The notes under the pieces were generated by a model. The model did not search any database. It worked only from the letters and a program-made list of their open reading frames with translations, and was not told the DNA's origin. Source: Streptomyces xantholiticus (GTDB lineage Bacteria; Actinomycetota; Actinomycetes; Streptomycetales; Streptomycetaceae). Taken from it: a stretch of DNA of 64,000 bases. The translations under genes and the position numbers were made by a program. The stretch is taken from NCBI RefSeq assembly GCF_014651015.1, contig NZ_BMWB01000005.1:62001-126000 (forward strand), read 5' to 3'. This document shows, one piece after another, positions 61,104-64,000 of this stretch; position 1 is the first letter of the stretch, and every line of letters starts with the position of its first letter.

Positions 61104-61252
61104 CGACCGGGCCGGGCGGTGTCGTAGCTGATCAACGGGGTGTTCGGTTGCTCCGGTGTGGTGTTCAGCACGGTCACCACACCCAGGGCGGTGCCCACGG
61201 CGAGCGCCGCGGCCAGCGCCGCGGTCACGGCGGCGGCTAAGAGTCTGCGCAT
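61100..61252 (-). CDS. Small membrane/secreted peptide, DUF2613-like, 50 aa
   Basis: ATG 61252 has AAGGAG 10 bases upstream. The product starts MRRLLAAAVTAALAAALAVG, with one hydrophobic helix (about residues 4-28), and ends in a short polar tail containing LNTTPEQPNTPLISYDTARPGR. Length and layout recall actinobacterial DUF2613 peptides, of unknown function. Its TGA overlaps the ATG of the PucR regulator, forming a tightly coupled two-gene unit. It is too short for routine gene calls. Confidence 0.7.
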   Translation of the reverse strand: MRRLLAAAVTAALAAALAVGTALGVVTVLNTTPEQPNTPLISYDTARPGR

Positions 61253-61332
61253 GTCGGGTCAGCTCCTTGCTGGAGACGATCCCCACCCCGTCGGCCGGCC
61301 CCCACCGGCTGTCCCACAGTGTTGACAGTACA

Positions 61333-61362
61333 TTGACATTCCGTCAAGGGGCCGCCTACTGT
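61333..61362 (+). promoter_or_regulatory. Sigma-70-type promoter upstream of the DUF3068 gene
   Basis: TTGACA (61333-61338), 18-base spacer, TACTGT (61357-61362). A second TTGACA lies at 61322-61327. The -35 is part of an inverted repeat TTGAC-ATTCC-GTCAA (61333-61347), a possible operator. It lies about 70 bases upstream of the ATG at 61438. Confidence 0.65.
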
Positions 61363-61437
61363 CGTGAGCCCTCGAGGGCTGACCGGCCCGGGGTCCGTGC
61401 ATCTCCCTGTGAATCCATTCGATCCAGGAGTGTCCGG

Positions 61438-62421
61438 ATGCGCCGTACCGCTTCACCGACCTCGCTCCTCCTGTTCGGAGCAGGTGTCTTCCTGCTCGTA
61501 CTGGCTCCCCTTCTGGCCTGGTACGTGGCACCGCACGCCAAACGCACACCGATCGACGTCGACACCACGACCGTGTTCACCGGCACCGGAAGCTACTTCG
61601 ACACCTCCGAGGTGAAGACGGTGCACGGGACGAGAATCACCGTGACCCGGCAGGTCCGGGGTGATGTGGCCGACAGCGAGAAGAGCGGCAACGCCGTGTG
61701 GGACGTGTCCACTTCCATCGACACCGACGCCACCCTGCCGGCCGCCGACACCCGGGACTCCCTCCAGTGGACGCTCGAACGCTGGGTGACGGACCGGGCC
61801 ACCAATGAGCCCGTGCACTGCTGCGACGAGTCCCCCGTCTTCGACGGCGAGGCCTACCTGAAGTTCCCCTTCGACGTCGAGAAGCGCTCCTACCGCTGGT
61901 GGGACGCCACGCTCGGCGGTGTCGTCCAGCTCCGCTACAGCGGCCTGAAGAAGGTCCAGGGCTACCAGGGACTGCGGTTCACCGGCAGTGTCCCGGCGAC
62001 CATGACCGGTGTGCGCCAGGTGCCGGGCCGGCTGGTCGGAATGGACAGGACTCCGCAGGTACTCGCAGAGGAGTGGTACGCCAACAGCGCGATCGAGCTG
62101 GTCGTCGACCGCCGCACCGGCCGGATCATGCTCGCGGCCATCGGGCCGCGCAAGACGCTGCGCGCACCGGGCTCGGGCAAGGACGCCGTCGTCCTGCTGG
62201 AGAGCGCACGGCTCGCCTTCACCCCCGAGACGCAGCGGCAGCAGGTCGAACTCGCGTCGGGCGACAGCCGCAGACTCGCCGTCCTCGGCTCCACCGCCCC
62301 GGTCGGCGCCGCGGCCCTGGGGGCCGTGCTCGCACTCGTCGGTGCCGCGCTGGTGGCACGCGGTCGCCGCCCGACCCCGGATCGTACGAATGCTCACTTG
62401 ATGACGAGTCCGTCCGTCTGA
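61438..62421 (+). CDS. DUF3068 (PorA/PorB-related) membrane-anchored protein
   Basis: A 327-residue protein with an N-terminal helix (SLLLFGAGVFLLVLAPLLAWYV), a large extracytoplasmic beta-rich domain and a C-terminal helix (APVGAAALGAVLALVGAALVA). Segments such as TPIDVDTTTVFTGTGSYFD, WTLERWVTDRATNEPVHCCDE, GEAYLKFPFDVEKRSYRWWDATLG and PEWY-like AEEWYANSAIELVVDRRTGRI are typical of DUF3068. Function is unknown; in actinomycetes the family is associated with cell-envelope genes. Start ATG 61438 follows AGGAGT. Confidence 0.9.
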   Translation: MRRTASPTSLLLFGAGVFLLVLAPLLAWYVAPHAKRTPIDVDTTTVFTGTGSYFDTSEVKTVHGTRITVTRQVRGDVADSEKSGNAVWDVSTSIDTDATLPAADTRDSLQWTLERWVTDRATNEPVHCCDESPVFDGEAYLKFPFDVEKRSYRWWDATLGGVVQLRYSGLKKVQGYQGLRFTGSVPATMTGVRQVPGRLVGMDRTPQVLAEEWYANSAIELVVDRRTGRIMLAAIGPRKTLRAPGSGKDAVVLLESARLAFTPETQRQQVELASGDSRRLAVLGSTAPVGAAALGAVLALVGAALVARGRRPTPDRTNAHLMTSPSV

Positions 62422-62589
62422 CAGCGGAAGAAGTTGTCATACCGGTGAGTAGCCGTGTGCCGACGGCATGTCGAAAACTGGCTGTCCCCACCGAAGCACG
62501 GCCCCCCGGTCGCTCTCTCCCCCACATCCCCCACCCTGGCATCGCCTCCCTTTCATCCCCTCCGCACCCCGAAACGAGTTGGAGCACCC

Positions 62590-63795
62590 ATGCCCCAGCA
62601 CGTCCATCCCCCCCTGCTCGACGCGCTGCAGCACCCGCCGGCTCAGCTGCGCCACCGGCCGCCCGTCCCGACGGAGAGCCTCGAGCCCGCTCGGCACATC
62701 GTCTTCCTCGCCCATCGCGACCTGGCAAACGCCGCCGCCGGCGGCTCCGAGCTGCTGATCGACCAGCTCGCGCAGGGCCTCACCACGCTCGGCCACCAGG
62801 TCACCCTGCTCTGCGGCGGTCCCGCGGTGCACCGGCCCTACCGTGTCGTGTCGGCCGGCGGCAGGCTCGGCCACTACCTCGGCGCGCGTGCCGCCTTCGC
62901 CCGGCAGGTCGGCGAGTGCGACCTACTGGTCGAGGTGTGCAACGGAATGCCGTACCTGGCCCCGTTGTGGCACCGCGGCCCCACGATCTGCCTGGTGAAC
63001 CATGTGCACACCGAGCTCTGGGACATGCGCTTCCCGCCCCCGGTGGCCCGCGCCGGTCGGCTGCTCGAGCACTGGGCGCTGGCCCGCGCGCACCGCGGCA
63101 ATCTGATGGTTGCCGTCTCCCCGTCGACGGCCGGCGCGCTGCGGGCGATCGGGGTTGCGGACCGGCAGATCCGGGTGGTCCACAACGGCGTCGACGAACC
63201 GGCCGCGCGCAGTCCCCGCTCGCGTACACCGCTGTTCCTGGCGCTCGGGCGGCTGGTCGACTACAAGCGCATCGATCTGCTGCTGCGGCTGTGGGAACGG
63301 GTGCGGCCGGTCACCGGCGGCAGACTCGTCGTCGTCGGTGACGGGCCGGAACGCGGCCGCCTGGAGCAACTCGCTGGTGAGGACGTCGAGTTCACCGGCC
63401 ATGTGTCGGAGGAGGAGAAACACCGGCTGCTCTGCGAGGCGTGGCTGCTGCTGCATCCGGCGGCGGTCGAGGGCTGGGGGCTGGTCGTGACGGAGGCCGG
63501 GGCTCGTGGCACCCCCACCCTCGGCTTCGACGTGCCCGGGCTGCGCGACTCGGTCGACGACGGGGTCACGGGCTTACTGGCCCGGGGCGAGTCGTCGTTC
63601 GCCGCGTCCTGGTGCACGCTGGCGCTGGACTCCGACCGCCGCGAGGGGATGGGGAAGGCCGCCGCCGAGCGGGCCGCCGCATACCGCTGGAGCAGCACCG
63701 TTCGGCAGTTCGGCGCCGTGGCCTCGGAAGCGGTGCACCGCGCACGTGCCCCGCTGAGCGGCGCGCGGCCCGCGGCGAACGGCGCGCGCACGTGA
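62590..63795 (+). CDS. Glycosyltransferase family 4 protein
   Basis: This 401-residue GT-B enzyme has the N-terminal donor/acceptor segment HIVFLAHRDLANAAAGGSELLIDQLAQGLTTLGHQVTLLCGG and middle VAVSPSTAGALRAIGVADRQIRVVHNGVDEP. The GT4 C-terminal half has LALGRLVDYKRIDLLLRLWERV, LVVVGDGPERGRLEQLA and LLLHPAAVEGWGLVVTEAGARGTPTLGFDVPGLRDSV (the E-x7-E motif). It transfers a sugar from a nucleotide donor, probably to an envelope glycan. Start ATG 62590 follows TTGGAG. The methyltransferase gene overlaps its stop by 4 bases. Confidence 0.92.
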   Translation: MPQHVHPPLLDALQHPPAQLRHRPPVPTESLEPARHIVFLAHRDLANAAAGGSELLIDQLAQGLTTLGHQVTLLCGGPAVHRPYRVVSAGGRLGHYLGARAAFARQVGECDLLVEVCNGMPYLAPLWHRGPTICLVNHVHTELWDMRFPPPVARAGRLLEHWALARAHRGNLMVAVSPSTAGALRAIGVADRQIRVVHNGVDEPAARSPRSRTPLFLALGRLVDYKRIDLLLRLWERVRPVTGGRLVVVGDGPERGRLEQLAGEDVEFTGHVSEEEKHRLLCEAWLLLHPAAVEGWGLVVTEAGARGTPTLGFDVPGLRDSVDDGVTGLLARGESSFAASWCTLALDSDRREGMGKAAAERAAAYRWSSTVRQFGAVASEAVHRARAPLSGARPAANGART

Positions 63796-64000
63796 AGGAT
63801 CCGTCGCTGCGCCGCTCGCTCGCGCTCTTCCGGGCCTTCATGCGGGAACAGGCGGACCCTGCCGCCGCCTACGAACTGCTCGCCCGGGACGCGGCCGACC
63901 AGGTCGAGCGGTACATGAAGCTCGACGGCCGGATCGTCGTCGACGTCGGTGGCGGCAGCGGGTACTTCACCCGCGAGTTCAGACGACGCGGCGCCCGCGG
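63792..64000 (+). CDS. Class I SAM-dependent methyltransferase (cut by right edge)
   Basis: From GTG 63792 (GTGA overlap with the glycosyltransferase stop), 69 codons are visible. They begin VKDPSLRRSLALFRAFMREQADPAAAYELLARDAADQVERYMKL, followed by the SAM-binding motif I RIVVDVGGGSGYFTREFRRRGARG. The remainder lies beyond the window. Coupling to the glycosyltransferase suggests methylation of a sugar or glycan. Confidence 0.88.
   Translation, partial: MKDPSLRRSLALFRAFMREQADPAAAYELLARDAADQVERYMKLDGRIVVDVGGGSGYFTREFRRRGAR

Overview
The base composition (very high GC, strong third-position GC bias), GTG/TTG starts, and the gene families present (SARP and PucR regulators, SpoIIE-type phosphatase, ATP-binding anti-sigma-like protein, mycothiol-dependent maleylpyruvate isomerase family, deazaflavin-dependent reductase, DUF305, DUF3068, DUF5134, DUF6421) indicate a Streptomyces or very close actinomycete chromosome. 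I see no rRNA, tRNA, insertion sequence, prophage, CRISPR array or complete biosynthetic gene cluster. The content is mostly housekeeping and regulatory genes in short operons.

Layout. 1-5.3 kb: two SRPBCC proteins, a Cds1-like PLP enzyme, an RsbW-like ATPase, a TetR regulator coupled to a DUF4865 gene. 5.3-12.4 kb: an amine-oxidase remnant, a BrkB-type membrane protein, a ROK regulator divergent from an MFS transporter, a frameshifted mycothiol-enzyme gene, and a MarR/DHA2 efflux pair. 12.3-18.9 kb: a two-component system, a wrecked MMPL transporter whose central third is inverted, a SARP regulator, and a TetR regulator divergent from a deazaflavin-dependent reductase. 18.9-27.6 kb: FAD reductase, M20 dipeptidase, frameshifted MBL hydrolase, an ATPase-NUDIX fusion, a ROK sugar kinase divergent from a LacI regulator, and a citrate-lyase-like aldolase. 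27.8-36.4 kb: etfBA, flavin reductase, thioredoxin-like protein, acyltransferase, a B3/4-domain/transglutaminase pair, and a coupled DUF6421-SDR-threonine aldolase operon. 36.8-48.9 kb: GDPD, GNAT, membrane proteins, M56 peptidase, PAP2, HAD, TetR, a secreted LVIVD protein opposite a DUF305 lipoprotein, FprA ferredoxin reductase, an ArsR regulator divergent from a frameshifted Old Yellow Enzyme, and an Asp-box propeller protein. 49-64 kb: uracil-DNA glycosylase coupled to a BadF-type kinase, a CbiX-fold protein lacking its usual histidines, a lactonase, FUSC, alpha/beta hydrolase, a 912-residue SpoIIE phosphatase, an Lrp/AsnC regulator, HAD, a PucR regulator coupled to a 50-residue membrane peptide, and a DUF3068-glycosyltransferase-methyltransferase cluster cut by the right edge.

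Themes. Many regulators here sit beside clear inverted-repeat operators: TetR at 4.07 kb, MarR at 10.5 kb, TetR at 18.1 kb, LacI at 24.9 kb, TetR at 41.46 kb, ArsR at 46.4 kb. A GGCCATTGG-type motif is shared by the AsnC promoter and a region 4 kb away, suggesting a small local regulon. Two transporter genes look leaderless.

Several conserved genes carry single-base indels (9.7, 14.5, 15.2, 15.4, 21.86, 21.94 and 47.0 kb). That density may reflect sequencing or assembly errors as much as true gene decay. The DUF6421-SDR-aldolase operon is the best candidate for an uncharacterised pathway. The intragenic inversion in the MMPL gene is the most unusual structure.
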